Translations under genes and position numbers: made by a program
In this document: in pieces, positions 5,407-13,037 of the stretch
Numbering within the stretch: position 1 is the first letter of the stretch
Layout: every line of letters begins with the position of its first letter
The notes under the pieces: model-generated
Databases searched by the model: none
What the model saw: the letters and a program-made list of their open reading frames with translations, nothing else
What the model was told of the DNA's origin: nothing
NCBI GenBank assembly: GCA_900768735.1
Contig: CAAGDZ010000334.1
Coordinates: 1 to 13,037 of the forward strand
Direction: 5' to 3'
DNA from: Oscillospiraceae bacterium
Lineage (GTDB): Bacteria > Bacillota > Clostridia > Oscillospirales > Ruminococcaceae
DNA length: 13,037 nt

Positions 5407-8400
5407 TCAGAAGAACGAAATCTGTGCCGACTGCGGCAAGTCTCCGAACACATTCATATCATACAGCTTCTGAAGCACCGTGCTGTTTAAACCCGACTGC
5501 GACTGTATATCCTCAAGGCAGATATAGTCACCCTTGTCAAGCACTTCTTTTAGCTTTACAGCCGCGTTTTCTCCGCAGCCCTCAACCGCGAGGAACGGCA
5601 GGCGCAAGTCGCCGTTTTCGATAGAATAAGTAGTAGCTTTTGATTTTTTATAATCGACAGGCAGGAAGTTTATGCCGCGCAGCTGCATTTCGTATATCAG
5701 CAGAAGCGCATCAAGCGTAGCTTTATCCTTTGCGCTTGCGTCGGAATTTGACTGGATAAGCTGTATCTTTCTTCTTACGCTGTCCTTGCCGCCGAGCACC
5801 GTCTGTATGTCAATGTTTTCGGTGTGCTTTGTCAGCACCGCAGAGTAGAACTCCGACGGATAGTAAATCTTGAACCAGCACAGCTTTACCGCACCCATTA
5901 CATAAGCCGCCGCGTGTGCCTTAGGGAACATGTACTTGATTTTTTTACAGCTTTCGACATACCACTGGGGTACGTTGTTTTCCTCAAAAGCCTTGTAAAT
6001 ATCGTCGTTGAACAGCTTCATGGCGTTGCCCTTACGGGTGATTTCCATTATCTTAAATGCAAGCTTTGGCTCCAATCCCTGATGCATAAGATATACCATG
6101 ATGTCGTCACGGCATCCGATAACCTCAGAAATCGTGCAGGTGCCGTTTGCGATAAGCTCCTGAGCGTTTCCGAGCCATACGTCCGTACCGTGAGAAAGAC
6201 CCGAAATCTGGAGTAAATCCGAGAACTTCTTCGGCTGTGCATCTTTAAGCATCTGTAAGGTAAACGATGTACCAAACTCGGGTATGCCGTAGGTACCGCT
6301 TGATACGCCCAGCTCTTCGGCAGATATGCCGAGCGGCTCGGTCGATGTGAAAAGCTGCATTACCTTAGGGTCGCTTGTCGGTACATCGGCGATCTTGATA
6401 CCGGTCATATCTTCAAGGTGCTTGTACAGCGTCGGCACATCGTGACCCAGCTCGTCAAGCTTTAATATGGTATCGTGGAGAGCGTGGAAGTCAAAGTGCG
6501 TTGTTATCATGTCGCTCTCGGTTTTGTCTGCGGGGTGCTGAACGGGGGTAAAATCGTATACCTCGTATTCGCTCGGCACAACGACCATTCCGCCCGGGTG
6601 CTGTGAGGTGGTGCGCTTTACGCCGGTACAGCCTGCCGCAAGGCGTGAAATCTCGGCGGGGCAGGCAGTCATGCCGCGCTCGTCAAGCCACTTGCGGACA
6701 AAGCCCTCAGCGGTCTTTTCCTGCACGGCGGAGATAGTACCCGCCTTGAATACGTGATCCTTACCGAACAGCTCTTCTGTGTAGCGGTGTACCTTGCCCT
6801 GCACTTCTCCCGAGAAGTTGAGGTCAATATCAGGCGACTTGTCGCCGTCAAAGCCGAGGAAGGTCTCAAAAGGTATATCGTGTCCGTCACGGAGCATATC
6901 CGTGCCGCACTCGGGACAGGTTTTCGGCGGCAGGTCAAAGCCCGAGCCTACCGAGCCGTCGAGTATAAATTCGTTGTGACGGCACTTGGGGCAGCGATAG
7001 TGAGGCGGCAGAGGGTTTACCTCGGAGATACCCGCCATTATCGCGACTACCGACGAGCCTACCGAACCACGCGAGCCGACAAGATAACCGTTCTTTTCGG
7101 AAAAGGCAACCAGCTTCTGTGCAATCATGTAAAGCACCGCAAAGCCGTGCTTTATGATAGAGTCAAGCTCTTTTTTAAGGCGCTTTTCCACCGTTTCGGG
7201 CAGGTCATCGCCGTACCATGCGTGCGCTCTGTCCCAGCAAAGCTGCTGTAATTCTTCGTCAGCGCCGTCGATATGCGGGGTGTATGTGCCGGTAGGTATC
7301 GGGCGCACCCTTTCAACCATATCGGCGATTTTATTTGTATTTGTGACAACTATTTCGTATGCCTTTTCCTCGCCCAGATAGCTGAACTCTGCCAGCATTT
7401 CATCTGTTGTACGGAAGTACAGCGGCGCCTGCTCACTCGCATCGGTATAGCCCTGTCCCGCCTGCAAAATCTCGCGGAACACGGCGTCCTCGGGGTCTTT
7501 AAAATGCACGTCGCAGGTCGCGACTACCGGCTTTCCGAGTCTGTCGCCAAGCTCGACTATCTTACGGTTGAGCTCCTGCAGTCCCGTTACATCCGGCACA
7601 GTGCCGTTTCGTACAAGGAACATATTGTTGCCGGTCGGCTGTATTTCAAGATAATCATAGAACGAGGCAATCTCGTCAATCTTTTCCTGTGGCGCCTTTG
7701 ATAAAATCGCCCTGAAAAGCTCACCCGCCTCGCAGGCGCTTCCTATAATAAGACCCTCTCTGTACTTTTCAAGCAGAGATTTCGGTATTCTCGGCTTTTT
7801 GTAGAAATAGTCAAGGTTTGACGCGGAAATAAGGCGGTACAGATTTTTAAGTCCGGTCTTGTTCTTTACAAGTATTATCTGGTGATAATACGGCTGTTTT
7901 TTTACATCGACATTTCCGAATACGCTGTTGAAGTCGCTTATGTATTTAAGCTCCGCATTTTTGCGTACATCAGCTATTATATGCAGATATATATCGCACA
8001 GCATTTTTGCGTCGGCTACCGCCCTGTGGTGGTCAAAGTCGCCGAGCTTATAATACTTTGCTATTGTATCAAGCTTGTAGTTTTTAAGACCTTTCAGCGC
8101 CGCCTTTGCTACCTGAAGGGTATCTATAACGGGGTTGTCAAAGGTTGTGTCCATGCGCCCTGCCGCCGACTTTATAAACGATACGTCAAAATTTGCGTTG
8201 TGCGCGACTACCGGCGACTTGCCGCAGAACTCCATAAATCTGCCGACAGCCTCTGCTTCTGTCGGTGCGTCTGCAACCATGTCATCGGTAATGCCGGTAA
8301 GCTCCTGTATGTTTGTCGGTATCGGCATCATCGGGTTTACAAAGGTTGAAAACTCCTCGACTATTTCAAGGTTTTTCAGCTTTACCGCGCCGATTTCGGT

Positions 8401-10242
8401 TATGCGCTCGTTTGCGGGGTGGAGACCCGTGGTTTCTATATCAAAGATGATTATTTCATCTTCTACGCTTATGCCGTCACAGCCGTCTACAATCGCGCTG
8501 CCGTCGTTTACAAAATACGCCTCCAGACCGTATATTACCTTGAAGTCGGGGTCGTCCTTATTGATTTTCTCAACGGTGTTCATCGCCTCGGGGTATGCCT
8601 GCGCGTTTCCGTGGTCGGTTATCGCGATAGCCCTGTGACCCCACTTGTGTGCCTGCTTTACAAGCTCGGAGGGGGCGGTAACCGCGTCCATATCCGACAT
8701 ATTGGTATGCAGATGCAGCTCTACGCGCTTTTCGGGGGCATTGTCGGTCTTGTCCTTTACCGTAACGAGCATCACCGACTGCGGATTAAAGCAGTTGTAG
8801 TGCAGAAAATCGTCCATCTTATAGCTGCCGGTTGCGAGGATTTTGTTTCCCTCTTTCAAGAACTTATAGCTGTCGAGCTTTGAGTTGTAGACAAACAGCT
8901 TCATCACCATAGACGAGGTGCGGTCGCTGAAGCTTACCGTGAAGATAGTGGATTTGCCGCTCTTGGTCTCCTTCTTTTCAACACTGAAAATCTCGCCCCA
9001 TACCGTCACGCTGTCGCGCTCGGTCGATACGCTCTCCATAGTCACGGGCGGGTCGTTTATCGGCTTGCCCATGACAAGCTGTGCGGTGCTTTCAAAATGC
9101 TCCGACTCGAACATAAGCTCCATTTCTTCCGGAGTATCAAGCACGTTTGTCCTTGTCTGCGGCATAGCCTGTCCGCCCTGCGAGGAGGACGAATTTCCGA
9201 AGGACGGCGCCGCCTGAGCGGGTCGCGTCATGGTATAGTCGGGCTTTAGCCGTACTATTGCTATATCGGTGGGGTTAAAGCAGTTTTCATTTACAAAGGT
9301 ATCAAGCTTGTAGCTGCCGCTCATAACTACAACATTTCCGTCCTCGAAAAAGTCGTATTTATCAAGATTTTCGGTCTGTGCAAACAGCTTTACCGATATT
9401 CTGCCGCTGTCGTCGCACAGCGCGCCCGAAATGATAGTGTACACGCCGTTTTTGGTGTCGCGGCGCATAACATCGCAAAGCTCGCCCCATACGGTTACGC
9501 TGTCTGCCTCGCCGCCAAGCTCCGACAGCTTAATCGGCTCGCCTTTAAGCTCACTTCCGAAATACAGCAGAGCATCGCTCTCCAGCTTATCTTCCATGAA
9601 ACTAAGCTTAATGCTCTTTGGCTCGTCAAGCACCTCGGGGCGCGAATTTTTCTTTCTGCCGCCGGATTTCTTCGCGTTTTCCGCACGCTCGCGCTCGCGC
9701 TGAGCTATGCCCTCAAAGTCGGGGAGCGGCTGTGCGGAAAGCTCCTCATAATACTGTCTGTCAAGCTCCTCAAAGTCTACTGTGCCGCTCTCGGAAAAGC
9801 GAACGCTTACGCTCTTTCCGAACACGCCCTTGATAAACTTTTCTATCTCTCGGTCGATTTTTTCGGACAGTAAAAGCTCCATGCCGCCGTGGCAGAGTGA
9901 AAACTCGTATACATCGCCGTCGTCGTCAATTTCCGCGTCGTTCATATATCCGTTTATTACACCGAAAGACGGCTTCATTATCTCCACGATGTCATGAAGA
10001 TACGAAACCGCAAAAAGGCTCTCGTCGTACTTGGGGTAAATCCTTACCGACGGTACGCCGAGGTATTTTTTTATCTCATTTCCCGCTTGTGCCAGTATAT
10101 CAGCAGGGATAAGGCTGTCCGATTCAAGCTGTAAAATCATGCTCTTGTCGCTCTCGTCACAGAGAATCGACAACAGTCTGCCCTCTGCCGCCTGCTCGGG
10201 CAGGTTTACCTCCGATAATATCTCCTTTAATATAGCCGCCAT
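5407..10242 (-). CDS. polC: PolC-type DNA polymerase III alpha subunit, with duplicated OB-fold module
   Basis: PolC is the main replicative DNA polymerase of low-GC Gram-positives, with built-in 3'-5' proofreading. Domains in order: N-terminal domain (1-150), charged linker (181-207), OB-like module 1 (208-336), Ser/Gln/Pro-rich linker (340-367), OB-like module 2 (368-497), PHP first part with HLHTNMSDMD (510-519), a DEDDh exonuclease inserted in the PHP (596-760; Asp601, Glu603, Asp686, His739, Asp744), the rest of the PHP (765-915), then the polymerase core. The core has a Cys4 zinc site (Cys1084, 1087, 1109, 1112), catalytic Asp1138 and Asp1140 in PDIDLNFSG and probably Asp1251 in HFDFHAL. 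The end QISFF resembles a beta-clamp-binding tail. At 1611 aa it is about 170 longer than Bacillus PolC, explained by the second OB module. An AAAGGA site precedes the ATG; ispG is 18 bp upstream. Confidence 0.97.
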   Translation of the reverse strand: MAAILKEILSEVNLPEQAAEGRLLSILCDESDKSMILQLESDSLIPADILAQAGNEIKKYLGVPSVRIYPKYDESLFAVSYLHDIVEIMKPSFGVINGYMNDAEIDDDGDVYEFSLCHGGMELLLSEKIDREIEKFIKGVFGKSVSVRFSESGTVDFEELDRQYYEELSAQPLPDFEGIAQRERERAENAKKSGGRKKNSRPEVLDEPKSIKLSFMEDKLESDALLYFGSELKGEPIKLSELGGEADSVTVWGELCDVMRRDTKNGVYTIISGALCDDSGRISVKLFAQTENLDKYDFFEDGNVVVMSGSYKLDTFVNENCFNPTDIAIVRLKPDYTMTRPAQAAPSFGNSSSSQGGQAMPQTRTNVLDTPEEMELMFESEHFESTAQLVMGKPINDPPVTMESVSTERDSVTVWGEIFSVEKKETKSGKSTIFTVSFSDRTSSMVMKLFVYNSKLDSYKFLKEGNKILATGSYKMDDFLHYNCFNPQSVMLVTVKDKTDNAPEKRVELHLHTNMSDMDAVTAPSELVKQAHKWGHRAIAITDHGNAQAYPEAMNTVEKINKDDPDFKVIYGLEAYFVNDGSAIVDGCDGISVEDEIIIFDIETTGLHPANERITEIGAVKLKNLEIVEEFSTFVNPMMPIPTNIQELTGITDDMVADAPTEAEAVGRFMEFCGKSPVVAHNANFDVSFIKSAAGRMDTTFDNPVIDTLQVAKAALKGLKNYKLDTIAKYYKLGDFDHHRAVADAKMLCDIYLHIIADVRKNAELKYISDFNSVFGNVDVKKQPYYHQIILVKNKTGLKNLYRLISASNLDYFYKKPRIPKSLLEKYREGLIIGSACEAGELFRAILSKAPQEKIDEIASFYDYLEIQPTGNNMFLVRNGTVPDVTGLQELNRKIVELGDRLGKPVVATCDVHFKDPEDAVFREILQAGQGYTDASEQAPLYFRTTDEMLAEFSYLGEEKAYEIVVTNTNKIADMVERVRPIPTGTYTPHIDGADEELQQLCWDRAHAWYGDDLPETVEKRLKKELDSIIKHGFAVLYMIAQKLVAFSEKNGYLVGSRGSVGSSVVAIMAGISEVNPLPPHYRCPKCRHNEFILDGSVGSGFDLPPKTCPECGTDMLRDGHDIPFETFLGFDGDKSPDIDLNFSGEVQGKVHRYTEELFGKDHVFKAGTISAVQEKTAEGFVRKWLDERGMTACPAEISRLAAGCTGVKRTTSQHPGGMVVVPSEYEVYDFTPVQHPADKTESDMITTHFDFHALHDTILKLDELGHDVPTLYKHLEDMTGIKIADVPTSDPKVMQLFTSTEPLGISAEELGVSSGTYGIPEFGTSFTLQMLKDAQPKKFSDLLQISGLSHGTDVWLGNAQELIANGTCTISEVIGCRDDIMVYLMHQGLEPKLAFKIMEITRKGNAMKLFNDDIYKAFEENNVPQWYVESCKKIKYMFPKAHAAAYVMGAVKLCWFKIYYPSEFYSAVLTKHTENIDIQTVLGGKDSVRRKIQLIQSNSDASAKDKATLDALLLIYEMQLRGINFLPVDYKKSKATTYSIENGDLRLPFLAVEGCGENAAVKLKEVLDKGDYICLEDIQSQSGLNSTVLQKLYDMNVFGDLPQSAQISFF

Positions 10243-10260
10243 ATTACACTTTCCTTTATC

Positions 10261-11295
10261 TTACAGTTCATTTATTTCCTTCAATAATTCGTCAAGCAGT
10301 TCGCTTTCCTTTACCTTGCGGAGTATCTGTCCTTTTTTGAATATAATCCCCTCGCCCTTGCCGCCCGCAATGCCGACATCGGCCTCTCTCGCTTCTCCGG
10401 GGCCGTTTACAGCACAGCCCATAACCGCGATTTTTATATCCTTGTTTATATCTCTTGTTGCGTTTTCCACCTTTTCGGCAAGGGATATAAGGTCAATCGA
10501 GGTGCGTCCGCAGGTCGGGCAGGACACTATCTCGACACCGCTGCCCTTTCCTACCGCCTTTAAAATGTCCTTTGCGGCGTATACCTCGCTTATCGGGTCG
10601 GCGGTGAGTGATACGCGTATCGTATCGCCTATCCCGTCGGCAAGCAGCGAGCCAATGCCGACAGCCGATTTTATTATACCCATGCGCTGTGTGCCCGCCT
10701 CAGTCACGCCGAGGTGCAGAGGATAGGGGTAGAGCCTATGTATAGCGCGGTAGCTGTCTATCATAAGCTTTACATCGGAGGATTTTACCGACAGAACAAT
10801 ATCGTCAAAATCGTATTTTCCCAGCAGCTCGATATGGCGCGCGGCGCTTTCTGTCAGCGCTTCGGGGGTGGGGCCGCAGTATTTTGCAAGCAGCTCCCTT
10901 TCTACCGAGCCGCTGTTTACGCCTATTCTTATCGGGATATTTTTTGCACGGCAGACATCGGCTACAGCCTTTACGTTTTCCTCGCCGCCTATGTTTCCGG
11001 GGTTTATCCTGATTTTGTCAGCGCCGGCGTGGGCACATTCTACTGCGATTTTATAGTCAAAGTGGATGTCAGCAACGACCGGTATGCTCACTGCCTCTTT
11101 AAGCGCATAAATCAGCTTTACATCGGCTACCGAGGGCACGGCGGTGCGTATTATTTCACATCCTGCCTTTTCAAGTTCGACCGCCTGCCGCACATTTCCG
11201 TCTATATCAGATGCGGGTACGTTAAGCATCGACTGGATATATATTTTATCTCCGCCGAGCAGTAAACCGCCGACCTTTACTTTCTTTTCACTCAT
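10261..11295 (-). CDS. ispG: 4-hydroxy-3-methylbut-2-en-1-yl diphosphate synthase (GcpE)
   Basis: IspG is a 4Fe-4S enzyme that reductively converts MEcPP to HMBPP, the penultimate step of the MEP isoprenoid pathway. The two-domain bacterial form is seen: a TIM-barrel part with ADIHFDYKIA (75-84), KIRINPGNIG (94-103), IRIGVNSGS (122-130) and LHLGVTEAG (193-201), and a C-terminal cluster domain with CPTC (Cys259, Cys262) and GCAVNGPGEA (Cys294, Glu301), the three Cys plus Glu that ligate the cluster. Length 344 aa is normal. One variation: the conserved N-terminal QSMTNT-type motif reads QSMLNVPASD here (21-30). The ATG follows AAGGAAAGG by 7 bp; the gene lies 26 bp after rseP and 18 bp before polC, with dxr in the same cluster serving the same pathway. 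Confidence 0.97.
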   Translation of the reverse strand: MSEKKVKVGGLLLGGDKIYIQSMLNVPASDIDGNVRQAVELEKAGCEIIRTAVPSVADVKLIYALKEAVSIPVVADIHFDYKIAVECAHAGADKIRINPGNIGGEENVKAVADVCRAKNIPIRIGVNSGSVERELLAKYCGPTPEALTESAARHIELLGKYDFDDIVLSVKSSDVKLMIDSYRAIHRLYPYPLHLGVTEAGTQRMGIIKSAVGIGSLLADGIGDTIRVSLTADPISEVYAAKDILKAVGKGSGVEIVSCPTCGRTSIDLISLAEKVENATRDINKDIKIAVMGCAVNGPGEAREADVGIAGGKGEGIIFKKGQILRKVKESELLDELLKEINEL

Positions 11296-11321
11296 AATAT
11301 TACCTTTCCTTGCACAGTAAA

Positions 11322-12554
11322 TTAACCGCCGGTAAACAGCCGCACAATATCGTTGAAGGTGACAACCAGCATAAGCAGCATAAGCGCCATTATTCCTATA
11401 AAATGCACCATGCCCTCATGCTCCGCCTTTATCGGCTTTCTCCTGATAGCTTCGATAATAAGGAACACAAGCCGTCCGCCGTCCATAGCGGGTATCGGGA
11501 GCAGGTTTACTATTCCGACATTTATCGTGATAAGCGCCGCAAGCGTCATTATCGAACCCCAGCCGTATGCCGCTACGGTGCTGACACTCTGAACAACGCC
11601 GATAGGTCCCGACATCTCGTTCAGTCCGTAAGTGCCGTTCAGCAGATTCATCAGCGAAATCCAAACCAGTCTGCCGTAGGAGATAAAGCTTGCGCCCGCC
11701 GCAGAAATTACGCTGCCAAAATCCTTTTCGACGCCCAGTACCGCAAAATCAAGATAAAGGTTGTTCTTTTCGGATACATACGCGGATTTATATTCCTCCG
11801 CCAGCTTTTTAAAGCTTTCGGCAAAGGTGGGGTCGCTCGCTTCAAGCGCGGTAAACGCCTCGGTATAGCTGTTTGTTTCAATATTGAAATACTCGGTCGG
11901 CAGCTTTGCATAGGCGTCGCTTCCGTCTGTGAGCTGCTTGTAGCTTGCGATAAGCTGTGCATACGAGCGCGAGGCGAACTTTACATTGTTATATTCCAGC
12001 ACCTGACCGTCACGCTCTACCTTGAAGTCGTAGACATAATACTGCGAGCCTATTGCCCTTGAATCGGAGTTAGTCAGCTGAAAGGATATATCCATCGTAG
12101 TAAAGATGCTCATGCCGTTTATTTCCAGGATTTTATCCCCCGGCTGTAACACCGCGGAGCTTATCGCGCCCTCGTGAAAGCCCGCAATAGTCGTTGTAGA
12201 CACATTTGACGAGCAAAGCACGGATATGATGCAGAAGATAAAGCCAAGCACGAAGTTCATAAACGCGCCCGCCGCGATTGTAAGTATACGCATCCATACC
12301 GGACGGTTGCGAAAGCTGTGCGGGTCGTCGTTTTCGACGTCCTCGTCAAGGCTTACCGAGCCGCCGATAGGCAAGGCGCGCAGAACGTATTCGGTATCGC
12401 CTACGCGCTTTTTCAGCAGCTTTGGTCCCATACCTATTGCAAATTCGTTGACCTTCATTTTGCAAAGCTTTGCGACGGTAAAATGACCGAATTCGTGTAT
12501 TAAAATAATCAGGAAAAATAATAAAATAGCAATTATTATGTTCAGAATATTCAA
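11322..12554 (-). CDS. rseP: RIP metalloprotease, RseP/RasP family (site-2 protease)
   Basis: This is a zinc intramembrane protease that makes the second cut in anti-sigma factors and clears signal-peptide remnants (RasP in Bacillus). The first hydrophobic helix carries HEFGH (20-24); a second helix is near 92-114; a PDZ-like segment with GFHEGAISSAVLQPGDKI (125-142) follows; the C-terminal part holds a helix near 335-352, the second active-site motif NLLPIPAMDGGRL (350-362) and a last helix near 382-402. Between about 195 and 265 lies an extra hydrophilic stretch rich in Ser, Tyr, Glu and Ala that I do not recognise from the standard family. The start is TTG at 12554-12552: the first in-frame ATG (residue 33) would remove the HEFGH motif, and AGGAG (12561-12565) sits 6 bp before the TTG. 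dxr lies 27 bp upstream. Confidence 0.93.
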   Translation of the reverse strand: MNILNIIIAILLFFLIILIHEFGHFTVAKLCKMKVNEFAIGMGPKLLKKRVGDTEYVLRALPIGGSVSLDEDVENDDPHSFRNRPVWMRILTIAAGAFMNFVLGFIFCIISVLCSSNVSTTTIAGFHEGAISSAVLQPGDKILEINGMSIFTTMDISFQLTNSDSRAIGSQYYVYDFKVERDGQVLEYNNVKFASRSYAQLIASYKQLTDGSDAYAKLPTEYFNIETNSYTEAFTALEASDPTFAESFKKLAEEYKSAYVSEKNNLYLDFAVLGVEKDFGSVISAAGASFISYGRLVWISLMNLLNGTYGLNEMSGPIGVVQSVSTVAAYGWGSIMTLAALITINVGIVNLLPIPAMDGGRLVFLIIEAIRRKPIKAEHEGMVHFIGIMALMLLMLVVTFNDIVRLFTGG

Positions 12555-12560
12555 AGCAGT

Positions 12561-12565
12561 CTCCT
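12561..12565 (-). promoter_or_regulatory. Ribosome binding site that fixes a TTG start for rseP
   Basis: The minus strand reads AGGAG, then ACTGCT, then TTG. This is the best Shine-Dalgarno match near the gene, and it places initiation at the TTG at 12554-12552, upstream of the essential HEFGH helix. No ATG or GTG lies in frame between this site and that motif. Confidence 0.8.
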
Positions 12566-12581
12566 AACTGTAAATATTATC

Positions 12582-13037
12582 CTACGCATGACAAAGCACA
12601 TATTCTCTCGCCGCATTTTCAGCATCGGATATTGTATCAAGCGTAACCTTTGCTGTATACGGTACGTTTTCAAGTGCCGATGCTACAAGCTCGCCGATAC
12701 GGTAAAACGGTATTTTATCGCTTAAAAACAACGACACCGCCGTTTCGTTTGCGCTGTTGAGTACGGTGCAAGCCGTACCGCCATTTGTTATAGCTTTTTT
12801 TGCCGAGGAAAGGCAGACAAATGTTTCCTCGTCGGCGCGCTCAAAGGTCAGCGTGCCTATATCAAAAAGCGACAGCCGCCTTGCGGGTGACGGGAGCCTT
12901 TTCGGATATGTCAGCGCAAGCTGTATCGGTATACGCATATCCGCACTTCCGAGCTGTCCTATCACCGAGCCGTCCTCGTACTCTACCGCCGAGTGAAGCA
13001 CACTCTGACGGTGTATCACAACCTCAATATCATCTGG
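12582..13037 (-). CDS. dxr: 1-deoxy-D-xylulose 5-phosphate reductoisomerase, C-terminal part
   Basis: Dxr (IspC) rearranges and reduces DXP to MEP with NADPH and a divalent metal, the first committed MEP-pathway step. The window edge cuts the gene: 151 codons are present of an expected 380-390, so the NADPH-binding domain is missing. The frame is open to base 13037 and begins PDDIEVVIHRQS. Family landmarks are the HRQSVLHSAVEYEDGSVIGQLG stretch (residues 9-30 of this fragment), SADMRIPIQLALTYP (31-45) and the GGT...LNSANETAV region (87-101). The rest is the C-terminal helical domain. A GTG at 13019 could look like a start but is internal. It heads the cluster with rseP, ispG and polC, as in many Clostridia, where uppS and cdsA often precede it. 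Confidence 0.95.
   Translation of the reverse strand, partial: PDDIEVVIHRQSVLHSAVEYEDGSVIGQLGSADMRIPIQLALTYPKRLPSPARRLSLFDIGTLTFERADEETFVCLSSAKKAITNGGTACTVLNSANETAVSLFLSDKIPFYRIGELVASALENVPYTAKVTLDTISDAENAAREYVLCHA

Noticed and set aside
12582..13019. A complete small gene starting at the GTG at 13019
   Set aside because: The frame continues upstream to the window edge with Dxr-like residues PDDIEV, so this is the C-terminal part of a larger dxr.

Overview
The window is a bacterial chromosome fragment with every gene on the minus strand. Gene content and family variants point to a Gram-positive Firmicute of the class Clostridia, most likely the Ruminococcaceae/Oscillospirales group. The evidence is a PolC-type replicase, the MEP isoprenoid pathway, a short-form HisG paired with HisZ, and AAAGGA-like ribosome binding sites before nearly every gene. 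The taxon is an inference from families, not from a database match.

Reading in the direction of transcription (from 13037 down to 1), the first cluster is dxr (3' part only), rseP, ispG and polC, separated by 18-27 bp and so probably one operon. It joins two MEP-pathway enzymes (Dxr and IspG), a site-2 membrane protease (RseP/RasP family) and the Gram-positive replicative DNA polymerase. A 230-bp intergenic region (5176-5406) follows. It holds a strong hairpin after polC, a near-consensus extended -10 promoter, an operator-like array of 8-bp tandem repeats with an 18-bp near-palindrome at the start site, and a leader of about 100 nt with two mutually exclusive hairpins beside the ribosome binding site. 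The second cluster is the histidine biosynthesis operon hisZ-hisG-hisD-hisC-hisB-hisH. Its genes are 11-28 bp apart, and hisB and hisH overlap by 4 bp. HisZG catalyses the first, feedback-controlled step. HisB, HisC and HisD act late in the pathway, and HisH is the glutaminase half of the IGP synthase. hisA, hisF and hisI(E) are not in the window and probably follow hisH.

Bases 1-31 are not genomic. They match the Illumina TruSeq read-2 adapter and are fused directly to the truncated hisH, so this is a contig end with untrimmed adapter.

I see no mobile element, CRISPR array, tRNA/rRNA or clearly novel multi-gene system. The most interesting points are a PolC with a tandemly duplicated OB-fold module (1611 aa, against about 1440 usual), the tandem-repeat operator and switch-like leader of the his operon, an unusual insertion in the periplasm/extracytoplasm-facing part of RseP, and the adapter artefact.
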